A model generated the notes under the pieces. The model was not told the origin of the DNA and ran no database searches. It saw only the letters and a list, made by a program, of their open reading frames with translations. Position numbers and translations under genes: made by a program. Positions 12,397 to 24,100 of a stretch of 64,000 nucleotides of DNA are shown one piece after another. The stretch spans positions 5,135,001 through 5,199,000 of the forward strand of contig CALZFC010000009.1 in the NCBI GenBank assembly GCA_945643635.1, written 5' to 3'. The stretch is from Allodiplogaster sudhausi. Its lineage: Eukaryota; Nematoda; Chromadorea; Rhabditida; Diplogasteridae. Each line of letters opens with the position of its first letter. The stretch's first letter is position 1.

Positions 12397-13367
12397 CTCA
12401 TTTTCCGATTTCCAGGAAGAATTTATCGTGGATAATTCTTATCCTTATTACTAAGCATTTAGAAAGAGGGTCATTCATAGAACTCATGTACGCACTCCGT
12501 TTTGGCAAGGTCTTATGAACGTTTCTTCTGATCTTATGTGTGACTTGTTCATGATGTTTGCTCGGAAAAGATCTGCGATCAAGAAGCGATAAGCGCGCAG
12601 TCTATAAGCTGCCTTTGGCGACTGCCATTCTTTCCTTGCAGGCCCGATTTCCATAGCCCGATGCAACCTTGTGAATAAGCGGATGCAGAAAACGGGGAAG
12701 AGATCCTCATAACGATGTTGAGAGTGTCTGGGCTCGTCGGCAAATGAGCTGCTGACACGAATGAGAGTTAGAGACAGAGACAAATAGAGGGAGAGAGAGA
12801 ACAAGAAAGAGGAGGATATACACATAGAAATGAAAGCGGAAGGAAATGCTAAGGAGGGCTATCGACGATTCTCACAACCATCTTAGGTACATACGTAGTA
12901 TTTGATGGTGAGGTACATATGAGACAAAAAGAAAAGGGTTGTTGAAGATTATCAAGGAATATGGTGCGACCGTAAAACTTTGTGCAGAAAACGAACGAAT
13001 TGATTGGAGGAGACATTTTTGTGCATATTTGATATGAAAAATTCGAAAAGTTATTGTTGTATGCAGAAAATCAAGATTTCGTCCTCATTGCTCATCGACT
13101 CGGATTTCGTGTGTTATTTTCCTTACAATAAGCCTAAACAGCCTCAGCAGTGTTTTTGCCCGGCATCTTTTATGATTTCGATAAGGGCGCTTATCTCAGA
13201 TCATGGGTAATTCCCGCGGCATTTATGTCCCATCGGTACACGTTTCAGCATGGCTCGGCGTGTAGTCGTCATTATTGAATAGTTCAATTTTGACTTCCTT
13301 GCTTTCCAATGCAGGAAAATTTGATTATTAGGGATAAAAATATATTATTACAGAAAAAGGCGAGGTG

Positions 13368-14189
13368 ATGAGCGTTCAATTCGAAGACGAATCACTATGC
13401 CGACTTCGTTCGTTCGTCAAAGAGCTTGCAATCGATGAAATTCGCATGCTTCTGGAGCCAATGAGAAACGGGATCTTATCCAGTGAAACGCGTCTGCATA
13501 TCAATGAAAGGTTGCCGAATTAGTTGAATGTTTATAATATCACTTAATATATGCTGTCAATCTGAAGTTTCGCAGCCAGTGCAATGACGCCATAATTGAG
13601 TGCACCGTCTCTGAGCTGCTGTCCGTTGTGAATCCATGCTGGCAGCGATGGATACTTTCCAGTGAGTTGACATTTCCAGGTTTAATGTTGGAATATTATT
13701 ATTTTTATATATTAATCAGTTTTTGAACTTGATTTAAATAATCTGTTCCTAACTTTCTTGCAGACGATGCACGCACTTTAAGTCCGCGTGACCGCGCGGC
13801 GCTCGAGTTGGAAAGCGGCGCGAGTGACGCGACGCGTGCATTCGCAGCATCCTTTCTGCGTCGAACGCGCCGACATCTCGTGCAAGCCGCAGCCACTGGA
13901 CTCTTCTCAGAGGATACGCTCATCTCGGCGAGGGTCGGCGACGAGGCTAGACAGGTCTGTATAACGCGTATTTAAAGAAACATCATTTTTCGCTTCAAGA
14001 CAAAGATTCTTCTTCAGGAACTTTTAAGATTAAAGAAAAATTATTCTACAGATATCGCTCGGCGATCTCGTTTACGTCTTTTTGTGCGACGAAAGAGAAG
14101 GCGAAGAGAGGAGATCCACCTGCTGCGCTTCTCGATTTTTCGGCGCTGTGCATTACACGTCCATAGAATACACCAAAAAGACCGGTTAA
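13368..14189 (+). CDS. Uncharacterised 185-aa protein, four exons
   Basis: I do not recognise this protein. Exons 13368-13510, 13576-13661, 13764-13954 and 14052-14189 join in frame from ATG to TAA. The product is charged and mostly helical in appearance. The N-terminal part (LCRLRSFVKELAIDEIRMLL) looks like an amphipathic helix. A middle segment is rich in Ala and Arg (ASFLRRTRRHLVQAAA), and the C-terminal exon has LGDLVYVFLCDE followed by three Cys. There is no signal peptide or membrane segment, so it is probably intracellular. Just upstream, tattattacag at about 13343-13353 could be an intron acceptor or a spliced-leader acceptor. The next gene starts only 145 bp after the stop on the same strand, a spacing typical of nematode operons. 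Function unknown; exon chain convincing because three phase-matched introns are needed. Confidence 0.72.
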
Positions 14190-14334
14190 ATGTTTCTCAA
14201 AATGCGCAATTATTCAGTTATGAACGACAGATAGCATCGTGATCAGTAAAATTTACTGTTAGATAAAATTTCTTTTGATGAAAAATGAAATTTGATATGT
14301 TACTTTTTCACGCCTGCCATTGGCTCGTCACTCC

Positions 14335-15091
14335 ATGTCCGTGTGGTGGACGGTTGCCTTCGCACTTTCGACCGTCAACTCTCTTGCCATTCATATCAGC
14401 TGTCTCGCGGACAACTTTGAGCCGCTTCTCGAGTCGACCGACCGTGCAGGCGCTATCATTCTAGCCATACTGGCCAGGTAAGTGCCTGTCCTTGTTCTCT
14501 CCTTCTACATGGACAGCCTTATTGTGAGATATGTAGTATATATGTAGTATCCTGATCGGCTTCCTCGTCTACTCCACCTTTTATCTTGTTGCATTCGTCT
14601 GTTGTTGTGAAACATCTCTCGAAATCGAAGACTCCTTCGACTCGCTGCAGTACAAAAGTTGCGCCTATCGACTGTTCGGGTGAATTTTTGCATATGGCGT
14701 TTTTTTTTATATCCACGAAAATGCTGTCATAACCATTACATCTCCGCTGTAGTGCCCTCCACTTCTGCAATTACCTAATAGTTTCGACGTATATCGCCCT
14801 CGCTTTACTCTTCGCATTTCATCTGGGACTTTTGGCAGGCACTGACACTTCATTCGTTTTATGGCCGTCGCTAACAGGTTATCATCAAAATGAAGTTATT
14901 AGAAACTGTGTATTTTTAAATAAAAAATAGAATAATATTACACAACCTTTATCACCACAGGCTTCGCTTCCTTGACAATTGGCCTGTGCTCCTTGCAGCG
15001 AATACACATCTTTCTTCGACTTTGCGCCCAAGGAGACTCGTCTGGAAATGTTGTGTTCTCAAGACTTTCCGAAAGCCAAAATAGGCCATGA
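14335..15091 (+). CDS. Uncharacterised four-helix membrane protein, 176 aa
   Basis: Exons 14335-14477, 14548-14679, 14753-14877 and 14961-15091 join in frame from ATG to TGA. Four hydrophobic segments are visible: WWTVAFALSTVNSLAI near the start, AIILAILASILIGFLVYS around residues 40-70, VSTYIALALLFAFHLGLLAG around 105-125, and GFASLTIGLC around 136-147. A Cys triplet (VCCCE) follows helix 2, suggesting possible palmitoylation. The C-terminal tail is polar. The four-helix layout recalls tetraspan families, but the CCG loop of true tetraspanins and claudin signatures are absent, so I do not assign it. It starts 145 bp downstream of the preceding same-strand gene, possibly co-transcribed. Confidence 0.7.
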
Positions 15092-15942
15092 TAAACAACT
15101 TTTATTATATACTTTGTAACACATCTAAACAAAATGCATATATAGTATAAGACAAGAAGTCTGGAAACAAGGGCCACTTCATATCGTTACAGATCCGTAA
15201 TGATATGTGAAAACTGCAAAAAATGAACTTTATATTGACATAGTGTGCGAATCGACACTGATAGAATGGAACGGCCAGAGCTTTAAAGCGTTCTCAATAT
15301 GTTGCTGGTACTGTTCTCTCTCTCTGTTTACTTGAGAATACCGTTCGTTTGCATAGCGAATTGCTCTTGCATTTTCTTCATTTTGTTATGTTGATGTTTT
15401 CCTTCTCTTGCCTCGGAGTCCTTCTCACTTCAAGGATGATTCTTCTCCTTCCCCATTACCAGTGCTCCTTGTGCCGTCAGCTGGCCTTTCCCTCTGGCAG
15501 CATTCTCTTAGAGAGGAAGAGGGAGTTGAGAGAGAGAGAGGGAGTTTGAGAGAGATAGGGAGAGGGAGGCGAGAGAGAGAGAGGGGGGAAAATAGAGTGA
15601 GATAAAGAAAGAGAGAGAGCGAGAGAAAGAGAGTGGGCGAGAGATTGCAGACTCGGATAGGGAGAGGATTTCTAGTAGGCGGTGTAGGAGATGCAACATG
15701 GCAAGGGATGCTGTTGAGCTTGAGAGAGCGGAGGGGCAGACGAGAAGACAACAAAGATATGATGCAAGGCCTGAGAGTGGCTAGAGAGTTAGGAAGATAA
15801 AGAGAGTGTGAGAATGAGAAGACGGAAAAGCACTGAAAAAAGAAAGGCGATGAACGTCTGTGCCACCACGCGTGATCCGAGCAGCTTTTAGAATGGGCGA
15901 GAGAGAGAGAGAGAGATAGAAAGAGAGAGTGTTATGAGAGAG

Positions 15943-15975
<33 letters not shown>

Positions 15976-16227
15976 ATGAGGGAGAGAAAGAAGGGAGAGA
16001 GAGGAGGATGCCTCCCTGCAGCCTTCCGCATATCCCGCAGGTCAACCAACACTCCATCCGCACACCTTGTGGATGGCACTCGCGTGTTCTACACATCAGA
16101 ACACTATTTCAACTTTAGACTGCGCTCGTATGCTTTCACCCGAATATCTTCCCTGTTTGGAGTCGTAGACCAAGTTTTGCTTTCTGTCTGATAGGCGTCT
16201 CCTTGAAGGTCTCTGATTGGTCCGGCC
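15092..16227. other. Intergenic region with GA arrays
   Basis: Spacer before the aromatic-rich gene pair. It carries two purine-rich (GA)n blocks, about 15510-15640 and 15898-16010, interrupted by short unique DNA. No exons seen. Long frames reading Ser-Leu or Arg-Glu repeats here are microsatellite artefacts. Confidence 0.6.
15898..16010 (+). repeat. (GA)n microsatellite
   Basis: Purine-only imperfect GA repeat with occasional GAAA and GATA interruptions, upstream of the first aromatic-rich gene. Confidence 0.9.
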
Positions 16228-17990
16228 ATGGCGGACGATCTCGCCCTGATTCGGCGTACGCGGAGCTCGCTCGCCCTCGCGCGCAGCCGATCCGTCGACT
16301 CGCGTCCCGCGCTTCTGGTTCGACATTTACTATTTACATAATAATATTTGCAAATGCACTAATATTCACCCAAAAGTGCACATGCTACGAAAAATTAAGT
16401 GAACATTTTTAGAAACAAATGTGATATCTCTTTAAAATTGATTGGTTGAGGTGTCTCGTACACGCTCGGTGCCAGACGTTACTGCCTACTTCCGCTACTC
16501 AGACAAGTACCGGCCGCAGTGGCACAGCCTCAAGACCTACTACCCCTATCGCTACCGCCGCGACTACGACCTCGTCAGTTACTCTTTCCCGTCTAAAAGA
16601 ATAGTTCCTTTCTTGCATGTTGTCTGTGCAGTGAATGCAGCTGGTTTGCAGGTTGACTCTCATTGGTTTGATCGACTAATCAAGGGCACGGTCAGAGACA
16701 GCAAACCAGCTGCATCTGCTCTAACACCTCACAATAGCTGACTAATTATATTCTGTTTTTCTAATCCGGTAAGCAAGATCTTTAAGATGAACTAGAATGT
16801 TGCAGTACGACGACTACTGGTACGACCGTTACTACTACTTCTCGCCGCTCTATCGCTCGAGCCTGAACCCATCGCGTCGCTACTACTACTCGGACAACCT
16901 GCCAAACCCCTACTACTGGAGCCCCTACTCCAACTACTGGACGCGCTACAAGGGCTACTGGTTAGTTACTTGTAAGGGGTCTGAGTGGAGGGGTCTCTTC
17001 ATGACACATCTGAATCACTTCTTACAACAGGTACGACTACGACTACCCGTCGTACTACCGCCGCGACTACTCCTCTGCCTTCGACAACTACCTGCGCACG
17101 ACGTACACGCCGTACCGCTCCTACGTGCTCGACTCGCTCTCGACGAGTCTGGCTCGCGGTCTCTCCATGTACCGTGCAGGTTTGCCCGCCACAGCAACCG
17201 CGACGCGTGCCGCGACAGCCGCGACGCGCAACGCATGCACGCTTTGTCCATGGAGGACCAACGGAGGCCAGTGGGCTCGCTCGCACCAGCAGGAGAAGCT
17301 CCAAGCTGCCCTTTATGACTCATTGCCTGGAGCCAACTTTTGGATTAAAAATCAGAGGGGCTGGTAGAGGACCTTGGAGGTGCTGCATGGTTCTTTTCCT
17401 AGACGCTTGAAGTAGTAGCTTTTTATATGAATATATGATGTCGAAACTCATCGCCCTTCAGGCAATAGATATGGCACTTACTGGATTTGGTGAAGTGCTC
17501 GGACCAAGCAGAGCCGTCAAGGGCCGCCTCCTCTCCTGTATTCTTCCTCGCTTTTGTAGAGCCACGTATTTATGGAGCCAATAATCCCTTCTGCCCTCTC
17601 TTTCTTCAATGATGCTCCTGACTCAAGATGCCCAGTCACTACTTCTACTAACAGTTAGTCGGTTTTCTGCCGTAGTGTCACACCCCCCAACCCCGTATTA
17701 ACATGTTTAAAATCGCCTTGGTTACAGTCAAGAATGATCTGCTTCAGTAGTGGCGCCTTGGTTTTCCCCAACAGCCTTATCTAGGAGCATGCCGTCGTTG
17801 TAGTTTATATAATTTAGGCAACATCACCTTCCCGACCCTCTACAACTACTGGCTGACTCCCAACTACTGGGACAAACGCTTCAAGAATTATCGCGACCTG
17901 TACATCACCTACGACAACGAAAAGACAAAGATGCCTTCGTACTTTGACCGCCGAGCCCGTGAATACTTTACGCAATGGAACAACTCCTAG
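16228..17990 (+). CDS. Tyr/Trp/Arg-rich protein 1 (filagenin/flightin-like, putative thick-filament protein)
   Basis: Exons 16228-16317, 16451-16573, 16806-16960, 17031-17179 and 17818-17990 give 229 residues, ATG to TAG. No signal peptide or membrane segment. The N terminus has an Arg-Ser patch (ARSRSVDSRP), then RTRSVPDV, then a body extremely rich in Tyr, Trp, Arg, Asp and Pro (YRYRRDYDL, YWYDRYYYFSP, NPYYWSPYSNYW, YDYDYPSYYRRDY). The pattern repeats loosely as aromatic-aromatic-x-x-R. Size, basic character and aromatic content resemble what is described for nematode beta-filagenin, a protein that co-assembles with myosin and paramyosin, and the WYR domain of insect flightin; this link is by composition, not alignment. 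A paralogue follows 1.3 kb downstream with the same motif order. Exon 2 uses an unusual ttgag acceptor. Alternative: a cytoplasmic structural or scaffold protein unrelated to muscle. Confidence 0.78.
16635..16715 (+). repeat. Intronic inverted repeat (15-bp perfect arms)
   Basis: Inside intron 2 of the first aromatic-rich gene, atgcagctggtttgc at 16635-16649 is mirrored exactly by gcaaaccagctgcat at 16701-16715 around a 51-base loop. The transcript could fold into a stable stem. It may be a tiny MITE relic or a structured intronic RNA. Confidence 0.8.
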
Positions 17991-19311
17991 ACTTTGATAT
18001 CTTAGGCACTAGGTATTCAGGGCTCGTTATTTCGGCAAGGTTCTCGGTTCTTTACAAGGCGACCATTTTCAGTTGTAGTGTCTGTTCAAGTCGAAGTAGA
18101 GACCTTTCTTGTATATTTTTGGTCTTCTTTTCATTGTCTCTTGCCTTGTAGTGCGTCATGTTTTGCTGTCTCACCGTGTATATTCAAATGCTGCCACCTT
18201 TATTTCTAATTCTACTCGAACCGGTCTTCCGAGAAGGTTGGCAAACTCTTGAGAGAATACCTTCGAGCTATGTATGTTCTTTTATCAAATCCTCTCGAGG
18301 AGCAGTGTTTCTCTCTCTCTGTGTGTTTAAAATTGCATAAAATGCTTTTCAAATGTAAAAGAAAAAGAGAGAAATGTTTGTTTACTTGAAAGCCACGTGA
18401 ACGAACTGAACTTATTACATTGGGAGAATTCTGAGAAGATAGAAAGAAATAGAGCGTGGAGGCAGCGGAAGAGTGTAATGACATTTGAAGGGAGTACACG
18501 TATGATTAAGACGGAAAGGACTGCCTAGAGTCGAGCTGGACGGTCAAAATTCAGCCACCAAGATGGGGGATATCTTAGATAGAATTTTTTAATTGACGGA
18601 TTAAAGGATCTGTAGATCTCTATTCTCACATAAATGAGTTATTGGAAGAGGGGTCAATGCGTCAGATGAAAGGGTAAGAGAGAAAGTGAATGAACATCGA
18701 GGAGGGCAGCTGTTGTTCCTGTGGCAATGCGTGGGCGAGGAAGAACGACCGATTGAAGGAGAGCGTGGAGAGATAGAATGAGAAAAGAGGAGAGAGAGAA
18801 CGAGTAAGAGGTTTGAGAGACAGGGAGTTTGAGAGACAGAGATTGAAAGGAGAGAAAGGAGACAGACACAGAGAAAACAAAACGAAGAGAAAAGGATTGC
18901 AAATGGAGAGTTAGGAAGGTGGAAAAAAAATGTGCAGCAATCCTGTAGGAATGCCATTGTGCCTGAGGCATGAGAGGGAACGGGAGAGCGATGAAGTAAG
19001 CGGGATAAGGGGAAAGGGAATGACAGATAGAGAAGTTAGAAAGAGAGAGAGACAGAGATGGAATAAGAGAGAGCAGAATAGAGAGAAAGTGATTCCGAGA
19101 CAGCAGAAGCTAAGCTTTTCCAGGCGGGCCTCCGCATCTTCTCCTCTCACTGCCAAACCTTCCCTGCACATCCTTTCAGCTATGGCAGACCACAATATAT
19201 TATTTTATTCTCTCTCTATTTCTACAGTTGGCTGATCGATTCTACCTAGGCAAACTATGCGTGATGACGTTTGATATCTTTCAGCTCGCTTAGCTTGGGC
19301 AGACCTAAGCC
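17991..19311. other. Spacer between the tandem paralogues
   Basis: No exons identified. The first part is the likely 3' UTR of the upstream gene. From about 18650 to 19080 it is purine-rich with scattered GA repeats. Frames read on the minus strand are low-complexity artefacts. Confidence 0.55.
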
Positions 19312-20284
19312 ATGTCGAGTAATGGCCCCGTGGTGCGGGCGCGCTCTTCCGTGTGCCTGCCGCGTAGCCGATCCGTCGAGCGATTCGGCAAGGTCGGCAC
19401 GCTCACCAGGTAGGGGGTGTTTCTCTAGATCCCCATGGTATACCAGACCAAAAAAGAAACCGACCGTTCCAGGGTGGCCTCGGTGCCCCATCTGGACAGC
19501 CTTCGAGTATGCGGTGATCGCTACCGCGCCTCGACGATGCATCGCTACCGTCGTGACTACGACCTGGTTCCCCCTTCCTTCTTTCTCGCATCATTCCTTT
19601 AGGCTCTCTCGTTCGCAGATGGACGACTGGCTTCACGATCGACAGACCTTCTACACGCCATTCTACTGGCAGACGTACCGCTTCGCCGCGCGCCGCGCCC
19701 TCTACACCGATCCGATCCCGAACAGCCTCCAGTTCGAGTATCCCGGTTTCTGGTTCGTCTTCAGACGCTTCCTAACTTCTTGCCAAGTGACGCATCGTAC
19801 AGGTCTCGCTACAAGTGGTACACGGACTGGCTGAACCCCACGTACTGGCGTCGTTACCGTGACCCGAACTACGATCGACCCCTCTGGAACAGCTGGCGGC
19901 CGTGGCAAGTCGGTTCAAATGAATTAAGATTAATTGTTTAATTTTGGAAATATTAAAATGAATATAAAGTGTTCACAATTTAGCTGGACAAAGTGAACGT
20001 GAAGCGCGCGATAGATATGTACCGCAACGGTCTGATCGACTTCAAGACGCTCGACAAGAAGTGGATTGAGCCTACCGCTCTCGGACGACGTGGCAAGGAC
20101 TGGTCCGATGTCTATCTTCCGGCCGGTCAGTTTTCTTTAGTCTCCATCCTGAGTGCGGCTGCCTCTTTCAATCCTTCTTTGATCGCAATTATTGATCGAA
20201 GATATCGGTTAGAAATAAGAGAAAAAACTGCTTACAGCTCGCTATGGCGCCCACCGCTACTTCTACTCTTTCGGGTCGTACTGA
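19312..20284 (+). CDS. Tyr/Trp/Arg-rich protein 2, paralogue of the upstream gene
   Basis: Exons 19312-19409, 19473-19566, 19619-19752, 19803-19908, 19984-20125 and 20238-20284 give 206 residues, ATG to TGA. It shares with the upstream gene the N-terminal Arg-Ser patch (PRSRSVERF), a SVP motif, an exon ending exactly in YRRDYDL, and W-codon splits (TG|G) at the same kind of exon border, so the two arose by duplication. It is less tyrosine-rich and has a helical insert (KRAIDMYRNGLIDFKTLDKK) before a short aromatic tail ending FYSFGSY. No signal or membrane segment. At about 200 residues, basic and aromatic, it is closer in length to beta-filagenin than its neighbour. A putative thick-filament role is inference from composition only. 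AATAAA at 20581-20586 may be its polyadenylation signal. Confidence 0.78.
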
Positions 20285-21151
20285 GGCGTCATCGAGGACG
20301 ACAAAGAAAAAAAGAAGATTTACTAACTAATCGATCGTACTCTTTGTACTTTGTAATTACATAAGTGGGTCTCTTCTATGCACTTTCATGCGTTTCTACA
20401 CCTCTTTGTTTGAGCATTTTCGCTCTTGTCATAAACAAAGAAGATATTAAGAGCTGGAACTTTGTTTGCTCATTCGATAATCTTGCAAGCATGATCATAC
20501 GAACAAAATTCTATTAAAATGATATTGTATTGGACAACAATGAAATGTCATTAACTCTAAACTTACAACTGCTGCAGAACAATAAATTGGCTCAAGACTG
20601 TGTGTACAGCTGAAAGATTCACCTTAGAGGTCCTCTGGTGAACGAAGCTGATTTCCATTCTCAATTAGCATTTCTTTAATAATTTAATAGAGCTTTGCTT
20701 AACACAAGTCATATGTCGCAAGCATAATTGGATATTAGTATGAAATAGCAAACGGAGATAGAGCATAATTTTACATAGCATGTCGAAAAAAAAGAGAAAA
20801 AAGAAAAAAAGAATCATGTATGCTTCATAAAATCAAGTATAAAGAGCAAGCAATATTCTAACCATAAGCATTCAACCTCAAAGCGGATATTCAGATCGGT
20901 TGCCTACTGTAAACCCGAACATTGTCTCTGCCGTCGAAAAGTAAGTATGTTTGGCTTGAACGGTAAAAAGCCGTTCCCAATTTAGATGTGTTGTCAAATT
21001 TGTGTCTGCGTCTCATCTGCGTCTTGCGTCAGTAAGACAGACTCACCAGTCTCGGACGGTTGACTCAGACACCTGCTTCTGAATGGCACACAGAGCATAA
21101 TCGAAATTACAGTGTTCTTGAGTTGAAATAGATCTCTCAATACACAATACT
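20285..21151. other. Convergent intergenic region
   Basis: Between the 3' ends of a plus-strand gene and the minus-strand GPCR. It includes AATAAA at 20581-20586, about 300 bp past the plus-strand stop. Otherwise AT-rich sequence with an A-rich patch near 20788-20810; no exons seen. Confidence 0.55.
20581..20586 (+). promoter_or_regulatory. Candidate polyadenylation signal
   Basis: AATAAA about 300 bp downstream of the second aromatic-rich gene's stop codon. Placement is plausible but unproven. Confidence 0.4.
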
Positions 21152-24100
21152 TCACTCTTTCGAGACACACCTCACGACTTCAGTGCTGTTGTTTCGTTTC
21201 TGCCACGGTTTGCACTCTGTGATCATCTGAACAAAATGCTTCCTTTTTGTTTATTAATTTACAACACATAAATGTGACGGTTAAAAGAAAAGAAGAAGAA
21301 AAGATAAAAAGTAATGAAACACCTGCACGCGTTTTCCATGGCCAGAGACACTGCCACTGGTCGAGCTTCTTGCTTGCTCTGCTCGACTGAAGCAAGGGCA
21401 TGCCTTCAGCCATGGCAGCGTCCGCATGAACTCGTCTCGGAATGTCTCGTTCATCCACGAATACAGAATGGGATTGGCGCACGTCGCCGTCATGCTGATG
21501 AGGTGCGAGAAGAGGAAGAAGGTCGGGAAGTGCGTCTTGATCATCCAGTTGTCCATCTTGATGTCTCGCAGCACGTTTCTGAATCACGCACATTCTCTAT
21601 TATTTCAGTCAGTATATACGGTCTTTTTCAAGGACTAAATCAAAGAGGTGACTCACAGAACGTTGAACGGGAACCAGCAGACAACGAAGAGGAAGACCAT
21701 GGTGAGAATCATGGCGAGCAGACGCTGCTTTCGGCGAGCTTCAGCCAACCGCTCGCTCGACCAGCGACGAGCAGAAATGAAATGCCAGATCAGTCGATAG
21801 CTCACGCCGATGATCAAGACGGGCAGGACAAACTGTAATAGTCTGGTACTTGGAACAACTTCTAATTTTTCATAACTCATGAAATACTATCATCAATTGA
21901 ATAGTTCTTATAAGCCGCGAGATAAATTCCACTCGAGTGTTTGTATTTGAAGAGTAGAGAGACCTGCAGCAGCATAACAGCGAGTCCGTAGATCGTGCGG
22001 ATGTGCTTGGCTTGCCAGTGCTCTGAGCAGATGCTAAAGTTGCACGGGTCACGAATGCGGATGAGGCGCATGTTGATGGCCAGCGGAGCGACCAACGCAA
22101 CCGAGATTGTCCAGATCAGCATGATGATCATGAAGCACATCTTTAAAAATGATTATAAAAGATGATTAATTGGAAATGTTTTGCTACTTAAAGCGCTTTC
22201 TCGCAACTAATTCCATTAAAAAATATCTCATGAATAAATTCGTCAATAATTCATGACAGATGTAGGTAAGCTAGCAACCTTTTTGCTCATCCGGTCATTA
22301 ATATTGAGCGTATTCGAGTAGTGCACAATGACCACATAGCGGTCGATTGCAATCGCCATGAGGGTAAGCGAGCTGTTGAATATCGAGGCTCCCTAGCAAC
22401 AAAGATTAGTCATACCATTTTCTCTCACTCAAATGCCCTATGTATATTAGATAAATCCTTTAATGGAATGCAAGAGCAATTCTGCTGACCTGGAAGAGTG
22501 GCAGCCCATGACACATCAATTCTCCCCAGACCCAGTAGCCAATGAAGGTGTAGGCCGGCGTCACCCATAGAGAGCTGCAAACGAAAACAAAGGTATTTTT
22601 AGTAGAAGAACAAAGGCTGCGAAAGAGTTCTTAGCATTTTGATAACTCTTGCTGCTCGGATTCGTATGCTGAACGCCTGGATGCGAATGCAGAAGTATGT
22701 ATGACGAATGCGGCAATTATAAACAGAAAAATACAACACTTTTCTAGACATGAAGACACCCACTACAAGAGCCTAGACAATGGCGCATGTTTTGAAGAGC
22801 ATAGTAGTCTATTGTTGGCAAGCGCCTTAGCATGCTGCAGTTCTATGCTTTTTCTTCTTTCTTTATTCTTTTTCTCTCCCTTTTTCTGAATGACGCATAC
22901 GTGGAGGCGACGAGAAGGTCGGAGCACGCGAGATTCATGATGAAGATGTTGGTCACCGTGCGCATGTGAGGGCGGCGCACGACGACGTAGGCCACCAGCA
23001 TGTTCCCGCTCAGGGAAACCTCAACCAGACACTCTCTCTCTCGCTAGCTGTCTAACTTCCTCTATTCAATCTCTATCTCAAGATTCCCACGCTCTTGTAT
23101 CGCCCTCACTTCTCATTCATAAATCATCGATTCCATTAATTAAACTGCAAAGAATCCATCTGGTTGGCGATAGCTTACCAAGAAAACAACGAAGTACAAG
23201 AAGCTGATGACGATGCGAAGTGGTCGGAGATGCAGCAAATGCTGAAAGAAGATAGTTTTACGTGCATATCAATATAAATATAAGGATTCATCACAGTTTT
23301 TTTGAAGTGGCATTATCGCACTGTAAGAAAACAATTGCAATAATTACAATACTTGCAAGGTCATACTTATTCTTTAAAGAAGGGCGATCACCGAAAATTT
23401 ACTAATATGCGTTCAAACATGCAAAAATCTCGAATGGAAGTCCATAGAATCAAACTAAAATATACGGTAAGAGTGTGACACTTGTTGCCAAATGCATTGA
23501 TTTTTTCCAAAGTGATGTGTCGATTCTGATTGACAATTTTGATGTCGTTTTGTTCTTGCTAGAAGTTTTTACAGAAAAACTAACACAAAAACTTTATTAT
23601 GCTCACTGAAATGTCAAAGTCGCGATGTCTTTGTAAATTTTATCTTCCCGCTATGGTAAATGTACCCTAGTTACTGTATACACCACATTTTTGCACTGAG
23701 ACACCAATATGAATTTGATTCAAAAGTCTCACTTTCAAGTGCATATACTTGAATGTGAAACTCTTTTGTGGTCTTTTATGTGCATATCCTTTATCTATAT
23801 GCTGAAAACTATTCGAAAATACGTAAAATGTCTCATATCTCGTGAACGACTTTTCGGTGATCGCCCTCCTTTAAACATGTTAGGTACAATTTAATCATTC
23901 TTGCAAGGAGAAGGAGAAATAAGAACCATTAGCTATTTCAAAAGCTTGTTGCTGTAGAAACTGCAGTCATCATGGTTGCCGCAAAACCTGCCCCTTTGTT
24001 AGTCTTTCGCCCACGAACATTGCTTACAAGTGTCCATTTTTGTGTCCATGAATATATTTTCAACTAAACCTTATCGTTCTGCTCATCCCCAACCATCTTA

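Larger units (their letters stand above)
10280..13367. other. Intergenic region
   Basis: This lies between the GPCR start and a plus-strand gene. It is mostly AT-rich single-copy DNA. It contains a G11 run at 10672-10682, a short open frame with a signal-peptide-like start at 12060-12272, and a 42-bp near-perfect palindrome at 12355-12396 (both listed separately). No other exon chain could be supported. Confidence 0.5.

Noticed and set aside
16985..17410. Plus-strand frame of 141 codons over the aromatic-rich gene
   Set aside because: Out-of-frame shadow crossing an intron-exon border of the real gene; Thr/Arg-rich by codon shift.
20570..20625. Apparent similarity between 20570-20625 and 57490-57545 (gctgcagaacaa..., tcaag.actg)
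   Set aside because: Match is short and gapped; it could be a dispersed repeat, but I cannot show it by eye.
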